This document shows positions 36,541 through 43,527 of a stretch of DNA of 64,000 nt, piece after piece. A program made the position numbers and the translations under genes. The notes beneath the pieces are model-generated. The model was not told where the DNA came from and made no database searches. It saw only the letters and a program-made list of their open reading frames with translations. Source of the DNA: a bacterium (GTDB taxonomy: Bacteria; Orphanbacterota; Orphanbacteria; Orphanbacterales; Orphanbacteraceae). The stretch spans positions 485,892 to 549,891 of the forward strand of contig JALGYY010000017.1 of NCBI GenBank assembly GCA_025782575.1, in the 5' to 3' direction. Numbering within the stretch: position 1 is the stretch's first letter; every line of letters starts with the position of its first letter.

Positions 36541-37581
36541 CTACTCGGTGACAGGCGGTTGTGTCAATCTTATTGAACCCACATTCACACATGAACTATT
36601 TTTTGCTACGGTCTTTGCTACGGTTTGCACTGAAAACACCCTTCCCACCTCCCTCTCCACGGCATCATCAGATAGCTTACCGTAGCGCTGTGTCGTCACG
36701 ATCGTCGAGTGACCTAGGATTTGCTGGAGGGCAGCGATGCCTCCTCCCTGCTCCAACCAGCGGCACGCATAGGTATGGCGAAGGCGATGGCAACGAAAGT
36801 CCCTGATGCCGCTCAGACGTCGAACCATCCTCGCGAAGGCACCCGAGCTCTTCTCCCCAAACGGAATCACCTTCCCGATCCTCCCGCGCAGCTCAGCGCA
36901 AATCTCGACCGGCAAAGGAACCCTACGCACCTTACCGGTCTTAGTCTGGCTCACCGTGAGCTTCCCCTTCTGGATATCCGCTACCTGAGCTCGTGCCATC
37001 TCCCCCCAGCGAAGGCCAGTCGATAGGCCAAAGCGGATCACGAAACCATATGGCTCTTGAAGCAGAATCAAGGTCTCGACCTCTTCATCCGACAGCCTAG
37101 CAGGAGGCTTCTCTTGGATTCGCGGCATCATCTTCCGACGGAATGGTGTCTTGTCGATCAAGCCGGAGTCCTCGCACCACAGAAAGAAGCATCGGCAATC
37201 GCTCAGAATATGGGCCACTGTTTGGATACTCACTCCTTGCTTCTCGAGCCAGATCCGATAGAGCCGAATATCGTCTGGCCTTACACTCGACAGCAGTTTG
37301 TACCCCAGTTTCTTTCCGAGGTATCGCTCGACCCGGTACTTAGCTGTTCCCACATTCTTGTCACTCCGGGCAACAGCTATGTACGTTTCAAGCCAGCGAA
37401 CTGCCGCCTGATTGACTGAGAGACCAGAAGCCGGTTGATCACCTCGCTTGATGCGACGGAATCTCCGACACGCTTCTCCAAGATCTGGCCCTAGGCAAAT
37501 CCATCGTTCCTGCCCCCCATCATAGAGGCGCGAATACCATGAACGTCCGCGACGAAACATCCCCTTCAGTGGTCGCGGCAT
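36541..37581 (-). CDS. Tyrosine-type site-specific integrase
   Basis: This 346-residue phage-type integrase has an N-terminal SAM-like core-binding domain (about 55-150). Its C-terminal catalytic domain carries R191 (in TGLRWGEM), H266 and R269 (in HRLRHTYACRW), H291 (LGHST) and the nucleophile Y300 (TTQRYGKL). All catalytic residues are present, so it is likely active. It cuts and joins DNA at the att site, probably in or next to tRNA-Ser(TGA). It follows the HTH gene by six bases and is the last gene of the long minus-strand unit. Confidence 0.93.
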   Translation of the reverse strand: MPRPLKGMFRRGRSWYSRLYDGGQERWICLGPDLGEACRRFRRIKRGDQPASGLSVNQAAVRWLETYIAVARSDKNVGTAKYRVERYLGKKLGYKLLSSVRPDDIRLYRIWLEKQGVSIQTVAHILSDCRCFFLWCEDSGLIDKTPFRRKMMPRIQEKPPARLSDEEVETLILLQEPYGFVIRFGLSTGLRWGEMARAQVADIQKGKLTVSQTKTGKVRRVPLPVEICAELRGRIGKVIPFGEKSSGAFARMVRRLSGIRDFRCHRLRHTYACRWLEQGGGIAALQQILGHSTIVTTQRYGKLSDDAVEREVGRVFSVQTVAKTVAKNSSCVNVGSIRLTQPPVTE

Positions 37582-37587
37582 ACAGCA

Positions 37588-37794
37588 TCACTCCCTTCGA
37601 GCCGCCAACCACCGAGTGATTGTCTTTCGCTCGAATCGTATGACGGAGCTGATTCGAACGCAAGGGAGCTTTCCCGCGGCTGCCCAGGCATAGATCGTGG
37701 ACGGTCGAACTCGGAGCCATTCTGCGACCTCTAGAACGGTCAAGAGAGCTTCCTTCTGAGCCTGGGTGGATTCATTCTCAGTTCCTGGACTCAT
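37588..37794 (-). CDS. Excisionase-like HTH protein
   Basis: This 68-residue protein has a MerR/Xis-type winged helix: LLTVLEVAEWLRVRPSTIY followed by AWAAAGKLPCVRISSVIRF. Such proteins bend DNA at att sites to bias excision or regulate the integrase gene. It lies six bases upstream of the integrase gene. Confidence 0.82.
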   Translation of the reverse strand: MSPGTENESTQAQKEALLTVLEVAEWLRVRPSTIYAWAAAGKLPCVRISSVIRFERKTITRWLAARRE

Positions 37795-37857
37795 TTCCGC
37801 TCCACCTTAATTGCCAATACCGACCTTAATTGCATGCTCTGCTTTGATGTCTTCTTG

Positions 37858-38259
37858 TCATTTCTGGTATTTCACGTCGGACTTATTTGGAAACAATTCG
37901 CTAATCCGTTGCAACATTTGACCTAAGGGTAGAACACATATTTCAGGTGGCCCTAGCTCCGCCGGCCTTTGTGCCAGCTTCCGCTTGACCCTTCGTTCGA
38001 TGTGGGATTCTGGGACGATGATGAAGAGATAGTGAGCTTTCAGCTGTCTCGCCTTTTCGACGTCACGCAAAACTCGATCCGGTGATAGCTCAGCCTCGAA
38101 CGCAATCCGAACTGATCCATGGAGAACAAATCCGTCGATGAATCCACCTTGTGTTCCCGGACCTACTGGGTACTCCCTATAGACAGTCGCACTGAGATAC
38201 TGGAAGTACTGCATGAATGGGCCAAGAAGCACTTCGTTATGGACAAAGCCGCCTTTCAT
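37858..38259 (-). CDS. Predicted PD-(D/E)xK-like nuclease partner of the ATPase
   Basis: This 133-residue protein of unknown family has E29, then D42 in GGFIDGFV and E55-x-E57 in IAFEAELSP. This spacing of E, D and ExE(K) resembles the restriction-endonuclease fold, followed by an alpha/beta ending in AHYLFIIVPE. The last catalytic Lys is replaced by Glu, so activity is uncertain. Its ATG overlaps the stop of the ATPase gene by four bases, so the two are co-translated. The second island ATPase (46062-48002) has a similar domain fused at its C-terminus, which supports a functional link. This is inference from motif and context. Confidence 0.6.
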   Translation of the reverse strand: MKGGFVHNEVLLGPFMQYFQYLSATVYREYPVGPGTQGGFIDGFVLHGSVRIAFEAELSPDRVLRDVEKARQLKAHYLFIIVPESHIERRVKRKLAQRPAELGPPEICVLPLGQMLQRISELFPNKSDVKYQK

Positions 38260-39950
38260 AACTCCCTATCCTCGTTGAGGTCGCGGGCGGGTTTGAGGGG
38301 TTCGAGAACAATTGCAGTGCGACCTCGTTTACCGGTGGCGATTCTGTGCTCTCGAATGAGTCCCTTCTTGACGAGTACTTTGCGCGCGTCAACGGCACGC
38401 TGACCATTCAGTTTGGCCAGTTTGGAGTAAGTGCTTGACGGTTTTCCGGGGTGCTTCAGTATCGCTTTGAGAAATCGTACCTCTGCTTCTGTCAGGTTTA
38501 GGGTTTTCGAATTCGATCGCTCCTTCGCCCTTGACTGAGATACGGTCTCGATTGGTCGGGGACGCCAGTTTGCATATTTCTCTGCTGGAATCACTGGGAG
38601 AGAAGAAAGGGGCTTCTGACTCTCAACTACTGCCTTCTCATTGACTCGATCAGGAATTTGGATATTGGGCGCACGGAAAATAAATGGTTCTCGCCAGTCA
38701 GAAGTCGCGATTTGGCCGGCGAACATACCAGTTTTGAGATGCTTACGTACCCAGGAGAGTTGTTTCTGGCTCATTCCTAGGTGGCCTGCCATGGCGCGGT
38801 AATCATCGTCTGATCCCAGACGACCAAAAAGCTTGATACTGAGATTTGGAATCAAGGATTTCGACAATGAGTGGACGCTCTGAACGAGAATTCCTAGACC
38901 AAGCCCCGCACCTCGGATGACACCCGCCAATTCTGTTAGCGGCGTGATTGATCCACTGACAGCCTGATCTTCGTTTAAGAACCGTTGACCATCCTCGAGG
39001 AGGGTAAACAAGGATAGAGGAGCGTTCGGGATCCCGTGCTCGACGCGACTCTGCATAACGCTGAACATGGCAGGCTCCAGGAGGAGCTGCTTGATGTTCT
39101 CTGCGGCTCCCCGCATCTCAAACACTATTGAATGATGTGCAAGATCCAGATAGTCCCAACCCCGCGAATAGGCTGCTACTTGTGGTGTTAACGACAGTAG
39201 CAGAGAGGCCATTCGGTCTAGGATTGAGTCCCGCGCGGCAGCGTTGAGGCCTTGTTTCGTGCGCACCCATTCATACAGGTCAAAGAGACATGGATACTCC
39301 TTCTTGCTCTCGCTCTCCCAGATGCCGAACCGATCATAGAGAGACTGGCATCCTTGGTTTAGGATCATCCGTGCACGGGGAGGTACTCCTAGGATCCGGG
39401 CCAATAGGTCTACGATCGTGTTGAGGTGCGTGCGAGGGTGAACGCCGGAAGGCTGCAGAGGATTGATCCTCCAATCGCTTGGGCGAAGAATCACAATTGA
39501 GCTGCTTTGCCTAGCCAACGCATACTGAAGCGATCGGATCTGGGCTTTGTACATATCGCAGATCCATACGTTGCAACCAGCCACAATCAGCTGGAAAGCC
39601 AGAAAATGAACAAATGTTGTCTTTCCACCCCCTGACTGGGATACCAGCAGCAGGCCACTTGCAAAGTCCTGCATGGGAATCCGAACATCGCCCCCCGGAA
39701 TTGCCGTTCCCAAATGAATCTCTCCTGAGTTTAAGCGAGGCTTTCGAAACGGAATGGAATCGCCAAGTAGTTCGCGGATCCGAAATCTATTCACTCGATT
39801 CTGGATCAAGTTAGTGACAATCTTGTCTGCAGCTCCAGCCGACCACGCCCGAACGAGACCCTGGCCAACCTCATCGTCGAAGAGATCGCGCTCCAAACCC
39901 CAGACTATCTCGCTGAGCAATGGATCCTTCGAGTCCCTGGATTGACTCAC
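38256..39950 (-). CDS. HerA/VirD4-type AAA+ ATPase with C-terminal winged helix
   Basis: This 564-residue protein has Walker A SQSGGGKTT at 104-112, IWDMYKAQ-like strand 2 at about 128, and Walker B FTLLEDGQRF near 322. A Thr/Gln-rich sensor region (GLGILVQSVHSLS) follows, then a tail (about 490-550) with LTEAEVRFLKAILKHPG that looks like a winged helix. This is the layout of hexameric DNA-pumping ATPases (HerA, VirD4/TraG). It overlaps both neighbours by four bases: the zinc-finger gene upstream and the nuclease-like gene downstream. It probably translocates DNA or loads the nuclease. No membrane helices are evident, unlike TraG. Confidence 0.8.
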   Translation of the reverse strand: MSQSRDSKDPLLSEIVWGLERDLFDDEVGQGLVRAWSAGAADKIVTNLIQNRVNRFRIRELLGDSIPFRKPRLNSGEIHLGTAIPGGDVRIPMQDFASGLLLVSQSGGGKTTFVHFLAFQLIVAGCNVWICDMYKAQIRSLQYALARQSSSIVILRPSDWRINPLQPSGVHPRTHLNTIVDLLARILGVPPRARMILNQGCQSLYDRFGIWESESKKEYPCLFDLYEWVRTKQGLNAAARDSILDRMASLLLSLTPQVAAYSRGWDYLDLAHHSIVFEMRGAAENIKQLLLEPAMFSVMQSRVEHGIPNAPLSLFTLLEDGQRFLNEDQAVSGSITPLTELAGVIRGAGLGLGILVQSVHSLSKSLIPNLSIKLFGRLGSDDDYRAMAGHLGMSQKQLSWVRKHLKTGMFAGQIATSDWREPFIFRAPNIQIPDRVNEKAVVESQKPLSSLPVIPAEKYANWRPRPIETVSQSRAKERSNSKTLNLTEAEVRFLKAILKHPGKPSSTYSKLAKLNGQRAVDARKVLVKKGLIREHRIATGKRGRTAIVLEPLKPARDLNEDREL

Positions 39951-40396
39951 TTCTTGCCCCTCCGAAACGAGTCAATCGGATGAAGCAGGGCGCTTGCTAG
40001 AGCCTTTCTCTTGCGTTGGCGAGTCACGCCATCATTGCAATACGAACAAAGACGGGCAGGTCTTCCGTGATCAAAAAGAAAATACTTTGAACAGCGAAGG
40101 CAAAGAGGTTTTTGGCAGAGGGTACAGCGACCAAAGCAGCCGCTGCAGGAAATATCTTCGCAGTGGGGTTCCCCACACTGACCGCCAATTTGGTATTGTG
40201 CGCTGCATCCGCAGTCGTAGAATTTCTCTGGCACCACACGAACGCTGTCAATGGAGCCTTCGACAGATAAGCTTACTAGTTCTCCTTGTACAGGTTCAAT
40301 GCGGGCCTTCCCCTTCTTGTCTTTGCCGATCTTCACTTCGACCGTGCGGCGAACCGGCTTACCGGAGTTGCCGAAAATTAGGTCAAGAATCTCCAT
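39947..40396 (-). CDS. Zinc-finger protein of the ubiquitin-like cassette
   Basis: This 149-residue protein has twelve Cys (62, 64, 74, 79, 84, 87, 91, 94, 99, 102, 117, 120) and His 78 and 110 in its second half. The part CTLCQKPLCLRC then CSYC gives paired zinc knuckles like a B-box, FYVE or other treble-clef fold. The N-terminal 55 residues include a Lys-rich strand. Bacterial RING-like fingers are known beside Ubl/E2/E1 genes, so an E3 or adaptor role is possible, but no RING cross-brace is clear. It overlaps the ATPase gene by four bases. Confidence 0.65.
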   Translation of the reverse strand: MEILDLIFGNSGKPVRRTVEVKIGKDKKGKARIEPVQGELVSLSVEGSIDSVRVVPEKFYDCGCSAQYQIGGQCGEPHCEDISCSGCFGRCTLCQKPLCLRCSKYFLFDHGRPARLCSYCNDGVTRQRKRKALASALLHPIDSFRRGKK

Positions 40397-40408
40397 AGCT
40401 ATTCCTTT

Positions 40409-40585
40409 CTACCAAGGCTTCTCGAAAGCGGTCTTGTTTAGATACTGGGCCGCAAACCAGCAGCCTTTTGTGATGACGTAGACCCACAACAGGCTGATCG
40501 AGATCGTGCTGACGATCAGAACGGAGCGCCATATGAATCGCAGATACTCAACAATCTGTTGAGTTAGCGTAAGCCCCCAAACCAT
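40409..40585 (-). CDS. Small single-pass membrane protein
   Basis: This is a 58-residue protein starting MVWGLTLTQQIVEYL, with a strong GGGAGG a few bases before the ATG. One long hydrophobic helix (about 17-45) is flanked by charged or aromatic ends. It lies 12 bases before the zinc-finger gene in the cassette. No family was recognised. It could anchor or link cassette proteins at the membrane. Confidence 0.65.
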   Translation of the reverse strand: MVWGLTLTQQIVEYLRFIWRSVLIVSTISISLLWVYVITKGCWFAAQYLNKTAFEKPW

Positions 40586-40688
40586 GGTTACCTCCCTTCT
40601 CGGTTGAATGCCGAGGAACGATCTCAGAAATACTTGCGTTGCTAATCCGTCGCGTGATCTCGCTCTACTGAGTCTCAAACGATCAATC

Positions 40689-41093
40689 TCAATGTTGCTG
40701 AAGGGACTCTCCGTATTCGAGATGGAGACTTCCACCCTGAAGCCGTTGCAGTGGACCATCTTGAAAGAGGATCTCTAGCCCAAGCAACAAAGCAAAGAGG
40801 AGGATAGTGATGACGACAGTGGCGCCAACACCTCTCGCTGATTCGAAACATCGAGTCAGCCGTCGTCGCGTAAAGCTAAGATCTGGTTGATCCTCTTCGC
40901 GTTTACTCGAATGGGTTGTATCTCCTCGCGGCCGGGAATGCTCTCCCCTAATCGACTGACCATTTCGATTCTTGCTGAGCTTCCTCTGAAGTGAGGTTCG
41001 AAGCCAGCGATAGCCTCGAATGAGCTCCATAAGAATCAGGAGTGCGACGAGGCTCTGTAACATCGCTCTTACATCCACGAGTGCGTCCAGCAT
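40689..41093 (-). CDS. Two-helix membrane protein
   Basis: This is a 134-residue protein, starting MLDALVDVRAML, with GGAG seven bases before the ATG. Helices lie at about 8-26 and 94-112, separated by a basic, polar loop of some 65 residues rich in Arg, Lys and Ser that faces one side. No family was recognised. It lies 35 bases after the E1 gene and upstream of the small membrane protein, so the cassette has at least three membrane components counting the E2-like protein. Confidence 0.65.
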   Translation of the reverse strand: MLDALVDVRAMLQSLVALLILMELIRGYRWLRTSLQRKLSKNRNGQSIRGEHSRPRGDTTHSSKREEDQPDLSFTRRRLTRCFESARGVGATVVITILLFALLLGLEILFQDGPLQRLQGGSLHLEYGESLQQH

Positions 41094-41128
41094 ATCCAAT
41101 CTCCTTTCCTGTGAACCTTCGGCGAACT

Positions 41129-41938
41129 TCAAGAGCCACAAACTGGGCAGCCTTGCCGAGGCGGCACGAGTTTCGAAGAGCCAAAGTCGGATCGGCTCAA
41201 TGAGATGACGCGATAGTTCCAGTCACGTTTCCGATCCATCAGCAATGTGTCGATGGCATACAAAGCGACTCCGCCAAGAGTCTTCAGAATGTCGCCGCAA
41301 GCAGGGACGCCAGGACAGCGTTCCTGCGATTCAGCATCGCGATTCTTGTATTCTGGCTTTTGAACGCAAGCCCAGCACGCTGAGTCAGGTTCCTGAACAA
41401 AGATGTAGCCATAGTCGGCATCCAGACTTACTGCAAAAAAGATGCAGGCTATTCTGAGTGAATGGCATGTACGACAAATACTGAGACGTTCTTCTGGATA
41501 CTGGTTGTCTATGCTGCAGACCACGAAATCTGGGTTGAGACGAGCTATGTCAATCTCTTCAGACGAACATGGGTGAGCGATCAGCCTAGTGCCGAGAAAC
41601 CCTCTCGCGCTGAGGTTCTTGCATAGCCTGATTGCCTTATTCTTGTAGATATCTCGGTCTAAGAATTTCTGGCGGTTCAAATTCGACGGGCTCACTAGGT
41701 CATGGTCTACGATGTGAGCTTTTCCGATACCTTTCTGAATCACGCCCTCGCAGACTTCTCCATTAGCACCGCCTGCACCTATGAAGAGGCCTGTCGACGT
41801 GGCTAGCCGAGCTTGATCCCAACCCGGAATCCGTTCCTGTCGGTCAGAGACCTTTACGGCGGTATTAATGTGCTTACACTTCCAGTGGCGCTTCTTCCGG
41901 TACATTCCGGAAAAGCCGCTTCTCAATTTGCTCAACAT
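41129..41938 (-). CDS. E1-like ThiF/MoeB-family adenylating enzyme
   Basis: This 269-residue protein has the nucleotide-binding GAGGANG at 54-60, D78 and NRQ at 88-90 (R finger), K101 and D144, all hallmark ThiF residues. Zinc is bound by C188, C191, C264 and C267 (CWAC and CPVC). C208 and C214 in RCPGVPACGD lie in the usual place of the thioester loop. It would adenylate the C-terminal Gly of the ubiquitin-like protein and pass it on to the E2. Start 41938 lies inside the JAMM gene; a second ATG at 41905 is possible, and the first 45 residues are not conserved. Known relatives are the E1 enzymes of Bil and Bub systems. Confidence 0.85.
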   Translation of the reverse strand: MLSKLRSGFSGMYRKKRHWKCKHINTAVKVSDRQERIPGWDQARLATSTGLFIGAGGANGEVCEGVIQKGIGKAHIVDHDLVSPSNLNRQKFLDRDIYKNKAIRLCKNLSARGFLGTRLIAHPCSSEEIDIARLNPDFVVCSIDNQYPEERLSICRTCHSLRIACIFFAVSLDADYGYIFVQEPDSACWACVQKPEYKNRDAESQERCPGVPACGDILKTLGGVALYAIDTLLMDRKRDWNYRVISLSRSDFGSSKLVPPRQGCPVCGS

Positions 41939-42620
41939 GGTTTCCTATCACTTTGACGTTAAAGTCAAGCCCTGAGCTGAAGAAACGGAGATAACCATCA
42001 CGCGACCAAATTCCTCCTACAAGTGCTCTCTGGGACTCCCACCGGGCGTGAGTACGTAAATCAACCGACGACGGTATGTTCGCGTGCGCCCCACTGCCTG
42101 GGTGGGCATGTATCAAGGCGAGTAGCCGGTGCCCAGCCTCGTGCATCTCAATACAGATTCTGTGTGTTGAGAGATGATCTCCGGAAGCTGACGCTATCGA
42201 GCGGGTAGCGTACGGAAACTGTACAAGCTTGGTTGCTACCAAAGCGCCATCGACTTCTATCCCGGCGAAGAAGTGCATCCCTTCCTCGGCAGATTCGGTG
42301 CAGATGGAGAAGGATTCTTTTAGCAGTAGAGACGAGAAGACGAACTCGCGCGGGGCTTGACTTGTTAGAGGAGTCAGTTGTTTCAGCCACTGGAGCTCTT
42401 CTTGAATCTGGTTGAGCTGGCCAGCAGCCGCCAGAATGCCACTCACGTTTCCTTCCCCGGCGTGGCGAGCAATGGCTTTCCTGAGCCGATTGGCTTCTAT
42501 AGCTGTTCTGCTAAGGAGCCGTTGATGGTTCCTCAGCAGCTTTCGAGCGAGAAGGGTTCTTGCCGTCTGTTTGAACTTATAGGTCCCAAACCAGGCTTTG
42601 AATTCTTCTGAAAGGTTCAT
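41874..42620 (-). CDS. JAMM/MPN+ metalloprotease (deubiquitinase-like)
   Basis: This 248-residue protein has a helical N-terminus (1-90) and a JAB domain with the zinc motif HAHPGS (H171, H173) and S184-x-x-D187; E122 is a candidate catalytic Glu. The motif is complete, so peptidase activity is expected. In ubiquitin-like cassettes this enzyme trims the Ubl tail to expose Gly-Gly or removes Ubl from targets. ATG 42620 sits in TGATG overlapping the E2 stop; a longer frame from 42701 would overlap the E2 gene and is not preferred. Confidence 0.85.
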   Translation of the reverse strand: MNLSEEFKAWFGTYKFKQTARTLLARKLLRNHQRLLSRTAIEANRLRKAIARHAGEGNVSGILAAAGQLNQIQEELQWLKQLTPLTSQAPREFVFSSLLLKESFSICTESAEEGMHFFAGIEVDGALVATKLVQFPYATRSIASASGDHLSTHRICIEMHEAGHRLLALIHAHPGSGAHANIPSSVDLRTHARWESQRALVGGIWSRDGYLRFFSSGLDFNVKVIGNHVEQIEKRLFRNVPEEAPLEV

Positions 42621-43045
42621 CAGACGGTCTCGCTGAGGCAGTTCTCTACGCTCTTTATGCCGACGTTCAAGCTTTCTGGCTTTGGAGAGATGTGAATCCA
42701 ATAGACGTTCTTTCCTCTAGGAACAAAGCAAACGCCGTGAGGACCTTGAAGAATCTCCTCGGGAGGTTTCAAGATGTAGAATCTCGGGCGTTCAGAGAAG
42801 GGGTTCCGAATCTTCCCCTCATAGGCTCGGTGATTCACCCTGTAGTAGCCGTGAAGCTCTTCCTTCTTTCGAAGCCAGCCCCTTTCCTTCCAAAAAGGAA
42901 TGGAATTCCTGCGGATCACTTTCCTGCCGTTGCTGCAGGTGCGCCCTTTAAGAGTCTTGGTTTTGCCTGATTCCTTCTTCTTGCTCTTCTTACCGAACAG
43001 AGCTAGACAAGCGAGAGCCAAGAGTAGGAGAATCGCAACTTCCAT
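42620..43045 (-). CDS. E2-like protein with N-terminal membrane anchor
   Basis: This 141-residue protein has a membrane helix at about 3-18, a Lys-rich linker (19-45) and a soluble domain with GYYRVNHRAYEGKI near 66-79, FYILKPPEE near 89 and the candidate catalytic C106 in GPHGVCFVPR. The pattern of a HP-like turn, then G-x-C, then IKSVENCLSE resembles the UBC fold of prokaryotic E2 families. C136 is a second Cys. GGAGG five bases before the ATG is formed by the Gly-Gly codons of the Ubl gene. It would carry the Ubl as a thioester at the membrane. Fold assignment is by pattern, not by search. Confidence 0.68.
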   Translation of the reverse strand: MEVAILLLLALACLALFGKKSKKKESGKTKTLKGRTCSNGRKVIRRNSIPFWKERGWLRKKEELHGYYRVNHRAYEGKIRNPFSERPRFYILKPPEEILQGPHGVCFVPRGKNVYWIHISPKPESLNVGIKSVENCLSETV

Positions 43046-43292
43046 TTTCGCCTCCAGTATTTCGTTTGGTTAGAATCGCAACGCTAGCCTCCGGCGATGC
43101 ATAAATTTTGTCCCCGTCTTTGACCAGCGCAAACACTGATTCGTTGTCCCCGAATGGCTGACCATCCCTGGTGCTGACCCAGTAGCTCTGTGGCAGGCTA
43201 AGGTCGTTACGGATATCATTCGGGGTTGTTCCCGGATAAACAATGATGTCATGAATTGCGTCACCGGCGATCACTGCGAGTCTCTTGGCCAT
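42990..43292 (-). CDS. Ubiquitin-like protein with internal Gly-Gly and C-terminal tail
   Basis: This 100-residue protein has a beta-grasp pattern: KRLAVIAGDAIHDIIVYPG, a helix in TPNDIRNDLSLP, then YWVSTRDGQPFG and SVFALVKDGDKIYASP. The core ends with Gly80-Gly81, followed by a 19-residue tail ending SSSVR. The tail would have to be cut off for the Gly to be activated, and a JAMM peptidase is encoded two genes on. Residues 78-81 are NTGG, compared with LRGG in ubiquitin. The gene lies four bases after the coiled-coil gene and overlaps the E2 start. Confidence 0.8.
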   Translation of the reverse strand: MAKRLAVIAGDAIHDIIVYPGTTPNDIRNDLSLPQSYWVSTRDGQPFGDNESVFALVKDGDKIYASPEASVAILTKRNTGGENGSCDSPTLGSRLSSSVR

Positions 43293-43296
43293 TGTT

Positions 43297-43527
43297 CTAC
43301 TCCTTTCTATCCTGTTTATGTCTTGCTAGCAGATACTCGAGGAATTCCTCTCTGTCCGGCACATCCAAGCTGAACTGGGTCTCCCACTGAACGATTTCGT
43401 CACACGTTGCGCGTGCCCTGTCGTAAGCCTCCTTTGCTCTTTGGAATTCGCCCTCAGCTATTTCTAGTTGCTCGAATGCTGCTTTTAGTCTTGTCATGCT
43501 AAATGCATGAACCTCTTTGGATCTCAT
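43297..43527 (-). CDS. Short coiled-coil protein
   Basis: This is a 76-residue, highly charged protein. Residues 12-50 (LKAAFEQLEIAEGEFQRA and on) form a likely coiled coil, and the end (EEFLEYLLARHKQ) another helix. A GGGGAG lies a few bases before the ATG at 43527. It is the first gene of the cassette, four bases before the Ubl gene. No family was recognised; it may be a target, regulator or scaffold. Confidence 0.62.
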   Translation of the reverse strand: MRSKEVHAFSMTRLKAAFEQLEIAEGEFQRAKEAYDRARATCDEIVQWETQFSLDVPDREEFLEYLLARHKQDRKE

